64,000 nt of DNA from Parus major (lineage: Eukaryota; Chordata; Aves; Passeriformes; Paridae), in assembly GCF_001522545.3 (NCBI RefSeq), contig NC_031783.1, positions 2,757,562-2,821,561 on the forward strand. Direction: 5' to 3'. The position numbers and the translations under genes were made by a program. The notes under the pieces were generated by a model. It was not told where the DNA came from. It ran no database searches and saw only the letters and a list, made by a program, of their open reading frames with translations. This document shows positions 13,616-25,000 of this stretch, one piece after another. The stretch's first letter is position 1. Every line of letters begins with the position of its first letter.

Positions 13616-14493
13616 CTGAACTCCCTGCCCTCGCTGTAGCGCCGGGCCGGGGCCGCGCGTTGCGTGGCCGTCTCCAGAAGCAGCTTCTGCGTGAGTCTGC
13701 TGGAAGGCGCCGAGTCCCTGCTGGCCTCGGGCTCGGCCTCTTGGTCACACTTCCACTCCTCATCCTCATTCAGAGTTGGCAGATAACCAGGTAGCCCTTT
13801 ACCTGTCCCAGACCCTGAGCTCGGATCACTATAAATTTTTGGACTTTCCCCACCTGTCCTTGTGTATTCCAAATAAATATCCGACTTAAGGAACAAAGGG
13901 TAGGTATTGTCTTCTATCATGCACTGAATCTCTGTTTGGGCCTGGTCAAACATGTCAGGGTCAATCTGCAGTTTCATGACACAGTCTTTGATGAAGCTTT
14001 TTGTGGCCGGTTTGATCTGCCGGGACACAATGCCATTGTTGTCGAGGATGTATTTTTTGTAAATGGCTTTTGCCAGCTTGAGTCTTTTTTCCTCATTAGA
14101 CACACACGGCTCCAGCTTCCTGAAGCCACTGCACGCAAACCAAAAGTCCAGCAGATCTGCACAGTCCTCCTGTTTCAGGAAAGTCCTGAAGAGGTTGATG
14201 CCATCTTGATCATCCAGCAAGGAGTGCAGTGACTCGGCCCACTTCAGGTAGGGTGGAGTTGGCGAAGCACTCCCCTCGGGCTCGTACCCCAAATCCAAAT
14301 CAGAGCGCCTCGGCGTCGCTGTGGACGTCTCACTTCTGACCACATCACTTTTACCGGAGTAGAAACCATGGCTAACTGGTCTTGGGTCTGTGGACACGAG
14401 CTCCCCCTCCTCACCAGGAACTGGTGGCCTTGGTGCATCTTCAGTGAAGCTTCCTCCAAGGTCCAAGGGGAAGCCTTTCCCCTGGATATTCAT
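13616..14493 (-). CDS. AXIN1: AXIN1 coding exon 2 (N-terminal 292 codons)
   Basis: Axin-1 is the scaffold of the cytoplasmic beta-catenin destruction complex, binding APC, GSK3, CK1 and beta-catenin and limiting Wnt signalling. This exon starts at ATG (14493-14491) with [14 protein letters not shown] and ends at EGREF plus two bases of a split codon. A GT donor follows at 13615-13614. Residues 22-29 (RPPVPGEE) match the N-terminal tankyrase-binding motif, and a second conserved segment lies at about 61-80. The RGS domain that binds APC SAMP repeats spans about 88-211, including [16 protein letters not shown] and the [14 protein letters not shown] end. The beta-catenin-binding and DIX regions are encoded by later exons outside the window. 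The reading frame is intact and close to the human protein. The start is chosen because it matches the family N-terminus. Confidence 0.97.
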
Positions 14494-14584
14494 TTTTCTG
14501 GTCCTTGCTTGCGTGGGAACAGTGGGGGATGAGAGCCAATCTCAAATCAATATTTGTAGCTCCAAGGTGAACAAGTTTGTTCGG
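13616..14584 (-). other. AXIN1: AXIN1 exon 2 including its 5' UTR part
   Basis: On the minus strand a polypyrimidine tract ending TTTCTTTCAG (CAG at 14587-14585) marks the acceptor, so the exon begins at 14584. It has 91 untranslated bases before the ATG at 14493. The donor reads GAGTTCAG|GTAGG at 13616/13615. A split 5' UTR with the start codon in exon 2 is the usual vertebrate AXIN1 arrangement. Confidence 0.85.
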
Positions 14585-16238
14585 CTGAAAGAAATGAGGA
14601 AAAAATAAGCGAGTATCACTGGAGATAAACACTCTAAAACAACAAAATAGTGGTTATGCTCTGCATCTTTACTGTACTAACACCTCTTTTTCAGCATAAT
14701 CAATGGTTTGGTAACTTCTGGGAACACAGAATCGAGCTCAGACCAGGCAGAGGCTAAAAATGACAGTTACAGGATATCCCAAAATTTTACATCCAGAATT
14801 TGGCAACACTGATACAGCTGACACTATGTTAAAACACCAGCCAATTTCCCAACATCAGTGGTTTATACATGATCCTGGCACATGGCAGCCCACATCCAAG
14901 AGATCCATACTCAGGTACCACAGGACACATGCCATCTTCTGCACTGCCACCAGCTCCTCTGCACTGCCTACCTGGACAGGACATATACCAGATCATACTA
15001 AGGCAACAAGTTTTTATCTGCCTATGGATCTAGGAAATTCTTATCATTAAACAGGAATTTAAGGCTTGTGAAAATTATTTTTAAAGAACATCCAGTTAGT
15101 CCTGAAAGCGGGGCTGCACCTTAATCAAACACAGGTGGCTTTCGTACGCTCAAGTGACATACCAGCGCCACATTCCTCACAAATCTCTGCGTTTCAGAAA
15201 TACGCCGCGTCGCCTCGTCTAGCTCTAGGGGAATCCAGATGCATCGTTGACCCTAATATTTTGGGCATCTGGACTGCATTCTTGCTGCAGATGGGCATGT
15301 TAGTACAGGAGCTCAGTTCTAGCACTGCTTTTTGCAGGCAAGCCGTTGAGAAAAGGTTTATTTTTATGCTAACAAAATTGCATGCTACAAGCCTGGGAAA
15401 ATTTCAGGTCATCAAAGGAAGATGAGAAAACCACCTTGACAAGGAAACCTGATCAAGTACGATGTTTTTAAAGAAAAGCAACGAGTCAATATGGAGGATG
15501 GAAGGTATGGGAAAGGCAGGGAAGGAAGAAAAGGGCAATCCCTGGGTTGCTACTTCTGCGGCTCAAATTAACCTCATCATTTAAAGCGAGTAGCAAAAGC
15601 CTTGTGTTACTGAACAGCCTCAGCCTCTAAGCCCCAAGTACTGCAGAGCACCAGCAGCCTCACAAATTACTCCTTCCACTGGATTAACTCAATTGCATGT
15701 AAAAACACACCAAGAAAGACGCATTCTAGCTCGCCCTCCCTCTCAAAGCAAACCCCACAGTAACGAACATCTTCGGGATGCTTTACCATTTTCCCCCCAT
15801 TTCCTGATCCTGGCTAAACCAAGAACCGCCGCAGAAGCCGTGCCTGTCCTTACAGCCCACCTGTCCATCGTGAAACAACCCAGCGAGCCCAGGAGCGGCC
15901 AGCGAGGATGGCTGGGCCCCTTGAGGAGCGCGGCTGAAGCCAGCGCCGCGCTCACACCCGGCCCGAGCCCCCGGCACGCAGCCCCTGCCCTGGCACCGCG
16001 GGACTTTGGCACCACGGGGCAGTTCTGGGTGGTGTTCACCCCGCTTCTGGAAACGAGCGCAGGACTCGCCCTCTCGTTTGCGGTGCAAGTCCCCGGTGAC
16101 CCCCGGCCGGGTGAAGGGGACGCCCGGGGCAGCGGCACCGCAGCCCCACAGCCACGCCGGGCATTGTTGCGGCGGGGCGGCGCTGGCTCCTCGCCCCGGC
16201 CGGGGCAGCCCCGGGGAGCCTCCCGGAGGACACGCGAG
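14585..16238 (-). other. AXIN1: AXIN1 intron 1 (visible part)
   Basis: Non-coding DNA between the exon 2 acceptor and the CpG-rich gap. It is AT-rich up to about 15800 and GC-rich after that. I see no exon, RNA gene or clear mobile element in it. The non-coding first exon is presumed to lie in or beside the gap. Confidence 0.6.
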
Positions 16239-17110
16239 NNNNNNNNNNNNNNNNNNNNNNNNNNNNNNNNNNNNNNNNNNNNNNNNNNNNNNNNNNNNNN
16301 NNNNNNNNNNNNNNNNNNNNNNNNNNNNNNNNNNNNNNNNNNNNNNNNNNNNNNNNNNNNNNNNNNNNNNNNNNNNNNNNNNNNNNNNNNNNNNNNNNNN
16401 NNNNNNNNNNNNNNNNNNNNNNNNNNNNNNNNNNNNNNNNNNNNNNNNNNNNNNNNNNNNNNNNNNNNNNNNNNNNNNNNNNNNNNNNNNNNNNNNNNNN
16501 NNNNNNNNNNNNNNNNNNNNNNNNNNNNNNNNNNNNNNNNNNNNNNNNNNNNNNNNNNNNNNNNNNNNNNNNNNNNNNNNNNNNNNNNNNNNNNNNNNNN
16601 NNNNNNNNNNNNNNNNNNNNNNNNNNNNNNNNNNNNNNNNNNNNNNNNNNNNNNNNNNNNNNNNNNNNNNNNNNNNNNNNNNNNNNNNNNNNNNNNNNNN
16701 NNNNNNNNNNNNNNNNNNNNNNNNNNNNNNNNNNNNNNNNNNNNNNNNNNNNNNNNNNNNNNNNNNNNNNNNNNNNNNNNNNNNNNNNNNNNNNNNNNNN
16801 NNNNNNNNNNNNNNNNNNNNNNNNNNNNNNNNNNNNNNNNNNNNNNNNNNNNNNNNNNNNNNNNNNNNNNNNNNNNNNNNNNNNNNNNNNNNNNNNNNNN
16901 NNNNNNNNNNNNNNNNNNNNNNNNNNNNNNNNNNNNNNNNNNNNNNNNNNNNNNNNNNNNNNNNNNNNNNNNNNNNNNNNNNNNNNNNNNNNNNNNNNNN
17001 NNNNNNNNNNGGAGCCGCAGCACATCGCCGAGTGTACGGGCTGGGCTTCCCGGACAGCTCCGGCACATGGCCGAGGGGCTTCCCGCAGAGCCCCGGCTGG
17101 GTGGGCACCT
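15890..17110 (-). promoter_or_regulatory. AXIN1: CpG island, presumed AXIN1 promoter and exon 1
   Basis: GC and CpG content rise sharply from about 15890 and stay high on both sides of the N run. The position upstream of AXIN1 exon 2 and the CpG density fit the AXIN1 promoter and untranslated first exon. Neither the start site nor the exon 1 donor can be placed, because the core is missing. Confidence 0.6.
16239..17010. other. Assembly gap (772 N)
   Basis: A run of 772 undetermined bases flanked on both sides by very GC-rich sequence. It falls inside the presumed AXIN1 CpG island. The open frames crossing it are meaningless. Confidence 1.
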
Positions 17111-17999
17111 CAAGGGCTGAGTGGCTCCGGGGCTTCATCCGGCCTGCATGAGGGGAGCCCGTGAGCATCCCGGGCACAGACGGGCCCAGAGAAACTTCAG
17201 AGACCTCCAGGGTCTCACCCAAGGGCTCTGCCCAGGAAAAGCATCAACCCTCAAACTCCACATGTCTGTCCGTGTTGAACACCATGACACACCTGAGTTT
17301 TGTCCAGTTTGGACCACGCACCATGGGCCTGGGGATGTGGGGGCACCGGTCCACCAGCCTCCACCAACAACCAGAGCTGGTTTGAGAACCTGCAGTGTGT
17401 CATCTGCTTCTCCGAGCAACCGCGGCCGGGAGAAATCAGGGAGTGTCCAAGAGGTGGCACTGCATGGACTGGAATGGGTCACAGCACGTGGAGACTCCCC
17501 AGATCGGGGATGTTTGGTTATGGGGAGCAGGGTGCCTCCGCTCTGAGGCTGCAGTGATGCGGGACGCTGAAGGGAGAAGAAGTGAATTGCCAGATGCAGA
17601 GGTCAAATGGCAGCAGTGTAACAGGGAAGTGGAAAAGCATGCATCTTCCCTGGAAAGCAGTGACAGACTCTGAGCCAGGCAGACCCTAGATACTGTCCCA
17701 AAAGCTGAACATGCAAACAAGCCACTAGACAATCCTCTGGAAATCAGAAATAGCTCAGAATGATTTCCAATAGGGACTGTTTCCTCTTTCTTACGCGACT
17801 ACACTACCACAGTTGCCTGCCTAAAATGCATTTAGGGAACACTTTTGGAAAAGCAAAATTTTTTTCCAGCTTTGTGAAACTCCCAAACATCCACTCTGGG
17901 TAGTGACACTCCTGATCCCACCCCACCACAGAGTATGCCAGGATGATGTGGCTCCTTGCTCTCTCTCATGTGAACGATGCTCGGAACTGATTTACACTT
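17011..17999. other. Intergenic DNA upstream of AXIN1
   Basis: GC-rich up to about 17560, then ordinary single-copy sequence. Overlapping short open frames on both strands show no recognisable domain. Nothing else is supported here. Confidence 0.5.
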
Positions 18000-19030
18000 A
18001 GCAGTGCAATACTGATCTCAGGCGTAATAATAGAAAAGCTGATGTGGGATTCAGCTGGTAAAGAATTAAAGGATGGGAATATAATTAATGCAATCAGCCT
18101 AGTTTCCAGAAAATAGCTCTTGTCAAACTCTGATGTCATCCTTTGAAGAGATTACAAGTTTGGCTGATAAAGGTTATGGCATAGAAATAATAGACCTGGG
18201 CTCTGTTCAGGCATGTGACTTAATCCATATACTATTCTGATTAAAAATTAGCACAATACAACATCAAGAGGGACACCTTAAAGGGGCTGGGAGCTGGCAA
18301 ACCGACAGCCATCAATGGGGAATCCCTGCAGAATGGGAGTGCGCTCAGTGGGTGTCCAGGCTTGGATGGGAAGCCCAGTGCTATTCAGTATTTCCATCAA
18401 TGGTCTAGAAATAGATTAAAAAGCCCTGCTGAGAAAAACGCCGGGGCGAGGGAAATGAGAGGGGCAGGAGACATGGATGAGGTCAAGACAGCTGTAGAAA
18501 ACTTCACAAGCCGAGTCCCTGGCAAATAAAACGTGCTTGAATGCGAGCAGCTGTGAAAGGGTCTGTCCACTGAACACAGGGCCCTTCTGCTGGAAACCCG
18601 GCATCTGGCAAGGACAGATCAGGGGGAGTTTAGGAGGCAGGAGGGATAATGTGGGAGCAGCAGGGTCCCCACAGGGGATGTCCAGCTGGGACAGGGCTGG
18701 GTGCTACAGCACAAGGGTTCCAGCATCTGTGTTTTGGAAAGGATGCTGAGGGATTGGGAGAAGGTGGAGGAGAGTTAAAAGTGAGCCCTGCTTTGCAGGG
18801 GGGGAGCTGAGGCCCACAGCCTCCCCAGCAAGTTTAAAGGAGCCCCAGAGATGCCTCCATTAAAGCACTGCAGCCACTTCATGGGTGAGAGATGATCAGG
18901 TGTTAGAGAGCTTGTCATCTCCCAGAAAAAAGGCACAGCAAGATTCACAGCTTGAACTGAGTTTGTTTGAGAAACCACAGCAAGATTTCTCCGTGGCAAG
19001 GGAGAGCCTGAGGTGGTGACTTTGGGTGCA
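18000..19030 (+). mobile_element. Ancient, heavily decayed CR1-type LINE
   Basis: Plus-strand wording follows old amniote CR1 elements in order. It reads 'agattacaagtttggctgataaaggt' at about 18148, then the decayed 'gacttaatccatat..attctgattaaaaa', then 'gcgctcagtgggtgtcc' and 'gctattcagtatttccatcaatggtct' of the reverse-transcriptase region. A later match is 'agaaaaaaggcacagcaagatt' near 18922. Stops and indels are frequent, so there is no coding capacity. The ends are approximate. The match is from memory of the family consensus, not from a search. Confidence 0.7.
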
Positions 19031-22000
19031 GCAGGATGCAGGTGGTTGAAGTGCTAGGGCTTTATGTGCCCTCCCTCATGCTGCCATCCTTCCCTGACCT
19101 TCCTTACTGCTCCTCGGGTTGGACTGGACCTGGGGAGCTGGGAGAAGTGCTGGAGGCTCATCTTGCTCCCACCAGCTCCTGCTGGCACATTCCCCCAGCT
19201 CAGGGGACACAGCCTGGAGTGAGGACCAGCCCCCATCCCACCCCCAGGGGCACAGAGAGGCAGGGGCCTCCAGACAGCCAGCATGTCCCTTCCAGCAGTG
19301 CAGGATCACTCTGTGCATGCTCCCAGGGAGAGCAAAAGGCAGCCAGGCAGCTGCCCCTTCCCAGGCCAGCAGAAGCAAATTCTCACAGGTCGATGCCAAG
19401 CCCTCATGGTGTCTCATTATTTTCTGGTCCTCTAACAGAGCTGCTTGGGGCTGAGAGAGCCATGAGCTCCCCCTGGAGCCCCTTCCCTGTCTTCTACCCC
19501 TCAGGTGGCTCATGACAAACAGACTTATCCCTGCACTCTACCAGGAGCCAAAATCACTTACTCCCAGATTTATCTGAGGGCATCAAACAGGTGCTAAACC
19601 ACACTGAGCATTCCTGCCTGTGTGCTGGAGGAATCAGACTGCCAGGTCTTTAAGGCCAATGAACCAAACCTGGTTATTTTCCCTTCTTCATCAGATTGTG
19701 AAGGTCTGCCTTTTACCTCAAATATCAGCCTTACACCAGAACTGCCACCACCGAGATGGCAGTGGTGTTTTTTTGGTGCACTCCTGGGGTCACCCTGCCA
19801 CTGAGGCTGGCCCCGTGTGAACCTGGGCTGCTGGACACTTCCCAGCTCCCAATGCACACATTCCTTTCTGCCTGGAAGAAACAAAAAGCAAAGACTGGAG
19901 AAAAGGAACTGCTCTCAGCCTTTGGTCTGGAGAGTCTGTGCTGCATGCAGGTAGCAGTGGTGCAGTGAAATTCCAGAGCCTCCTTGCAAAGGGATGTGTT
20001 CTGTAACACCTTCTGCTCCCGCCAAGGTAGCTTGGGACGCACAAACTCTCCAGCAACCCATCTTCAGAGCCTGAAACAGCTTGGATCAGCTTCAGCACTG
20101 ACTAGAGTCGTCCCAAATGAATTCTCCTCTTTGTAGTGACACACTGACTCCCGCAGAGCGGTGTGAGGGGTGATGGCTGGTGGGCTGTCAGCACGCAGCG
20201 CTCCCTTCCAGAGGCAGGGATGTGCCTGGGTGGGAGCCGGCATCCGTCCGGCGCAGGCGGATTCGGGAGGCAGCGCACTAGATGGTGCTGTTCAACCTTT
20301 GGCTGCCATTTAAAAGGCTCCTGCAAGGTCGTAAGCGATGCTGAAATACGGTGGTTTTATTCGAAAACCTTTTTGGAACTAGGGGATAAGTAGAAATACT
20401 CTGAAATATGAGGTCCTACACTGATCACTGTCAGAGGCAAAGGGCCTCTCGCTCACAGGGATGTGCTGCTCTCACCTCGGGCCTGCAGCACCCTCAGTGT
20501 GCAGGCAGGACCTGGGGTTTGACTACATTGATCAGTGATGGCCAAAGAAAATAATAATTTAAAGAAAAAAATGATGCCAAGAAAATAATGTCCTGGGGTG
20601 CAAGAGGGGGCTGACAGCTCTCTCTTGGGACGCTGGTAAGATGGTGCTTACAGAAGAGGAGGAAGGAAATGTATTAGCATCAGAGATAAAAAATATTGGT
20701 GTTGTGGCACCAGGAACCCAGAGCATCCCAAAGAGCCCGGCTGGGATGAGGCACCAGCAGCCCAGTGGCACTGAGGGGATGAGCAAGCAGAGCCACAGGG
20801 TAGGGCTGGTAGGAGAACAAAGCAGAGAAGTGGCCGTGGATAGGGGCTGGGGCCAGGATGAGAGCACCTCCCTCACTGGGAGGGATGGATGGAGCAGATC
20901 TCAGTGTGGGCAGTGAGGATGCCCATAGACAGCTGTTCCAGGCTGGGGGCAAGAGTGGGAGTGAGTGATGCTGATTTCAACCACCACAGCATCCCTTCTT
21001 GCAGGGTCTGAAGGTATCTGCCCATCCTGGCCATGTCAGCCTGCCAAAGCATGCAGGTCCCACAGGCAGCCTGGGTGTGCCTCCTTTGGATTCCCCAGCC
21101 CAAGGAAACAAACACATTGCTTCTAATGCTGGGTAAAAAGGATGAAGCACTGTTTGGACACCAAGTTTATGACTTTTCAGTCAGATCCTGCTCTTTCATG
21201 AAGCCCATGATGGAGCCTGTTTGAGACAGTGGGAAGGTTGCAGGGCCTGGCTGCTCTGGGCAGATCCTTCCCCTCCAGAAAATCATCCCAGTTTCCCTCC
21301 TGTTCCCACATGGGTGCTTGCTTTCAAATCCCCTGTTTATGCTGGGGTACAGGCCTGGAGTGGGTAGATGGGACAAAAGCTTTACTGCTCACTGTTATCA
21401 AGAATAACAAAAACTGTAGCCAGGGTGTCTTTCTTCCAGGAAGGTAGGGGAAGGAGGGCCTGGACCAGCTGAGGCAGCTGTCTAAACCGGGTTTTGCAGC
21501 TGCCAGTGTTTTCCCATCGTGGTGCAGATGCCCAAATGGCAGATGGAAGCCCCAGTACATAACCCTGAGCCCCTGCAGTGCCCCAGCACCCTGGCCTGTT
21601 CTCCCAGGGCTTTGCTCTGCCTTCATCTCCAGGTTTTTCCCTTTGTGCCTGACCTGACATCAGCCTCTTTCCCCCAGCTCTGCTTTGCCCTTCCCACTGG
21701 ATTACAGAGCCCCCAAACCTGATGTTCCCACAAAAAAGATCATGGACAAGATCATGCTGTGCCTTGGGAGGCTGCTCTAGATGTGCTGTTTAACCAGCAC
21801 CTTCATCACAGAGGAGCTTGACATGGACTTTTATTTGTCTTCCCACACTTCTGTGACCTCACTACCACCAGCCCTCAGATCACTCCAGCTCCATTCTGGC
21901 TGTCAGCCACCTCTAGCCTCATGTTTGGGGCTCAGGACTGAAATTTTGGTCAAAGCTTTCCCTTGTACTCCTTCTCCTCCTTTCCAACCAGTCCAGGGAG

Positions 22001-25000
22001 AGTCACAGCAGCCCATGGCCACTCTCCTCTGCTTGGTTTGCACATTCATAGTCCCAGTAACAGCCAGTGACCATATCAGCTAAAGTTCCTTTGCCCTGGC
22101 TGGGCAAAGCCCACTTTGTTCACATGGGCTTCTCTTCTCACTTCTGTCCCACCCCAGATAAGCCCTGGGCTCCTGTCCCAGCTCAGGGCTGTGGCATAGA
22201 AGTGTATAAACTGATAGGGGTACCAGGCCCTTGGTGGGTCACCCAGCCCTCCCCACCTGTTCTCTGCTGCTTTTGGGGAAAGGTTCCCATATCTGGCAGA
22301 GCAAAGAGACCCTCACAGACCCCTGCTAGATCTGAGATCCTGCCACATCCAGGACTCTGACAGATCCCTGCCACATCCCTACAGCTCTCCTGGTTTTGAT
22401 CAACCTTCTCTACCAAAAGCACTGGCACAGGAGCTCAGCCAGCACCACCAATGGCCAGTGCTCTTCATCCCCAGCCAGTGAAGGTCAGCACCCCCGGGGA
22501 CACCCCACACACCTTCCTGCACCCACCTTTGGGGTCCAGCCCGGGCCTGTGCCCTGCACTCCTGCCTCTCCATGCTCCAGAACACCAGGCTCGCTGCTCC
22601 TCTCGGGGTGCCAGGGGTGGGATGCCGTCCGCATGCATCCCAGAAGTGCCGCTCTGCAGAGAGAAGAGATGTCAGCTCGTCCCTGCTGGGGCCACCTACG
22701 CAGGAGATGTTTCCAGGGGAGCTGGGCCAGGCAGGGACACCCTGTGCTCCCCACTCACAGGAGTGGGACCTGTTCCCACGGTCCTGAAGGACACACTTCA
22801 CATCTTGCCTCTCTGTGAGAGGGAGATGTCTTGAGCACAGGGCCCCTGGAGTAGTTGTCCCTGCTGAAATGGTCCCAGAGGGTTACAGAGCTGAGGCAGA
22901 AGGGAGCAGCAGTGCCAGGGGACAGCCCTGTCCCTGGTTCCCAAACCCCACTGCAGAGCCAGGGCCCACCCACCTGCCCAGGCCATTGCTCACCCTCTGC
23001 TCCAGTGTCCCCACGGTGGGATGGGATGAGAACACGAGGAACAGCTACATGGAAACAGCTGGCTCCTGCAGCAGGGTTATCCCAGAGCAGCCTGTGATAA
23101 TTCAACCTGCTTGATTCTGCCAGGAAAGAATCACTTTCCTGGATTTCCTTTATGCAGCCATCAGTGACTGATCTGGGCTGCTGGAAGGTGGGGGAAGGCT
23201 GGTCAGTGCAGAAATAGTGACTGCTCTGCCCTCACAGACCTGTTTTGTAATCCTGGGAAAGATCTTCTGGCTTAGCTGTGATCACCAGCTCGGCTGGCAA
23301 GAGCCACCTGAGTGCTCGGTGGTGCCTCTGTGTGTCCTGCAGCCCAAGATTTCCAGTGTGACCCTTTGGGTACAATCTCCATCAGCAGGGCAGCTCAGAG
23401 AGCTGCTCCCCACACTCCTGCCTCACTCCTCCTGGAGGGTCAGCTCTCCCAGGGAGCTGCCAAAATTTTTGTGACTACGTTTTGGCTAATTTTCCATCTC
23501 AGGTGACCAGGCCAGTTGGACACACGTTGTTGTTTCTGTTTTCTCCTGGGACGACTCCTGCTGACGGTGCCTCTGCTTTGACGAGGCTCTCCCCAGGGAT
23601 GAGGCAGACGGTCAGGGAGCTCTCTGTCCCGCAATTCTGGTTTGTTGTGAGTCCACCTAGTGGCCCACGGATTTATGGTCGGCTTTGCTGGGTGTAGAGA
23701 GGCTTGTGAGGACATCTCAGAAACACTCATGCATCCAGGGCAAACTCTAGAAATAACTTTACCTCTGCACTGTATCTGACAGGTACAGTTTAGGTCCCAA
23801 CTCACTGTTGCCCTTCACCAGGAGAGCTCTGAGCCCATCAAGTGACAACAGCAGCTGAGGTTGTGGCTGCTTTGCTGAGGTCCAAACCCCAGCCAGCCCT
23901 GGGCAAAGGGTCCCTGTGACCCAGTGACCATTGGGCACTGCTGAGGGAAGCCCCACAGCGTTTCTGCCCCTCAATTTTCCTGCAGAATGGTTTTCTCAGC
24001 CTTGAGCTCCTCAGGCAGGGCATCAGTTGCTACAAACACTCCTGTGAGTGATGCCACACCCTGGGGAGTGTTGGCTCCGGGTGCCCAGGCATCCCAGCAG
24101 CCAGAATCTAATTGGCACTGGCAGCTAATTGCCAGCAGCGGGCTCCTGGTGGCTGCCCGTGTCATGCAGGACAGCTGTGCTGGCAGGAGGTCACAGCCAG
24201 ACCCTCGCTGGGCCTTTCTGTGGCACAACACGCTGTGTGTGCTGCAGGACCAGGTGTATTCCAGGCCAGGGGGACTGACCAGCCCCAGCTGGGGGACCCC
24301 CAGTCCTGGCAGGACACTTGTGGGGACCTCTGCTCTTTCAGCTCTCTGGTAGGATAGCCACAGATCCTGGGATCTCTGTCTATCCACATGGAGACTCCAA
24401 CCTCCATCCCCCCTTTCCAGCCTCCTGCTTCCCAGCAGCACCTTCAAAATCCCCAGCTGCAGGTGGGGTTGCCCTCCCTGGCCATCTTCCCTCTGAGGTG
24501 GCCCTTCCTCGGAGCAACCATCTGCAGCAAGGGCCACCCCTCCTGGCTGAGCTGGGGGACAGGACCCCCACACTGGTGTGTCCCCAGCACCCAGTGAAGG
24601 GCTCAGCACAGGCAGGAGCTCCTCCACCCCCAGTGACCTGCCCGAGGGTCACCGGAGGTTTCTCTGGAGGGCTCCTGTGAGTGGGACAGTGCCAGGAAAA
24701 GCTCAGCACTGAAGGACACCAGCTGAGGTCCTGACCAGCCAAAATGCTGGACACAGCCCAGTAGTGCCTGGGCACTACTTCCTCCAGGACTGCTTCCTCC
24801 TGCAGGGAACAGTCCTGGCTGATGAGCTGGGGGTGCCATTTATCCACACACTTAGGGGAGAGTCTCCAAACTCTTCTGCTGCTTTATCTGCCCTGGCACA
24901 AGCCCAGCCCAGGAGGTCATCTTGGCATTGACTCGTCTCAAGCCTTTCCAGCATGAGATGAACAGATATAAGAAGTGTTGGTCTTTTCCTGACAGAAAAC

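Noticed and set aside
15743..17113. Very long open frames across the first gap
   Set aside because: Most of each frame is translated N. The same applies to the frames across 58199-58609.
23971..24627. 218-codon minus-strand frame
   Set aside because: There is no signal peptide, domain or homologous feel, and frames overlap on both strands. I treat it as chance.
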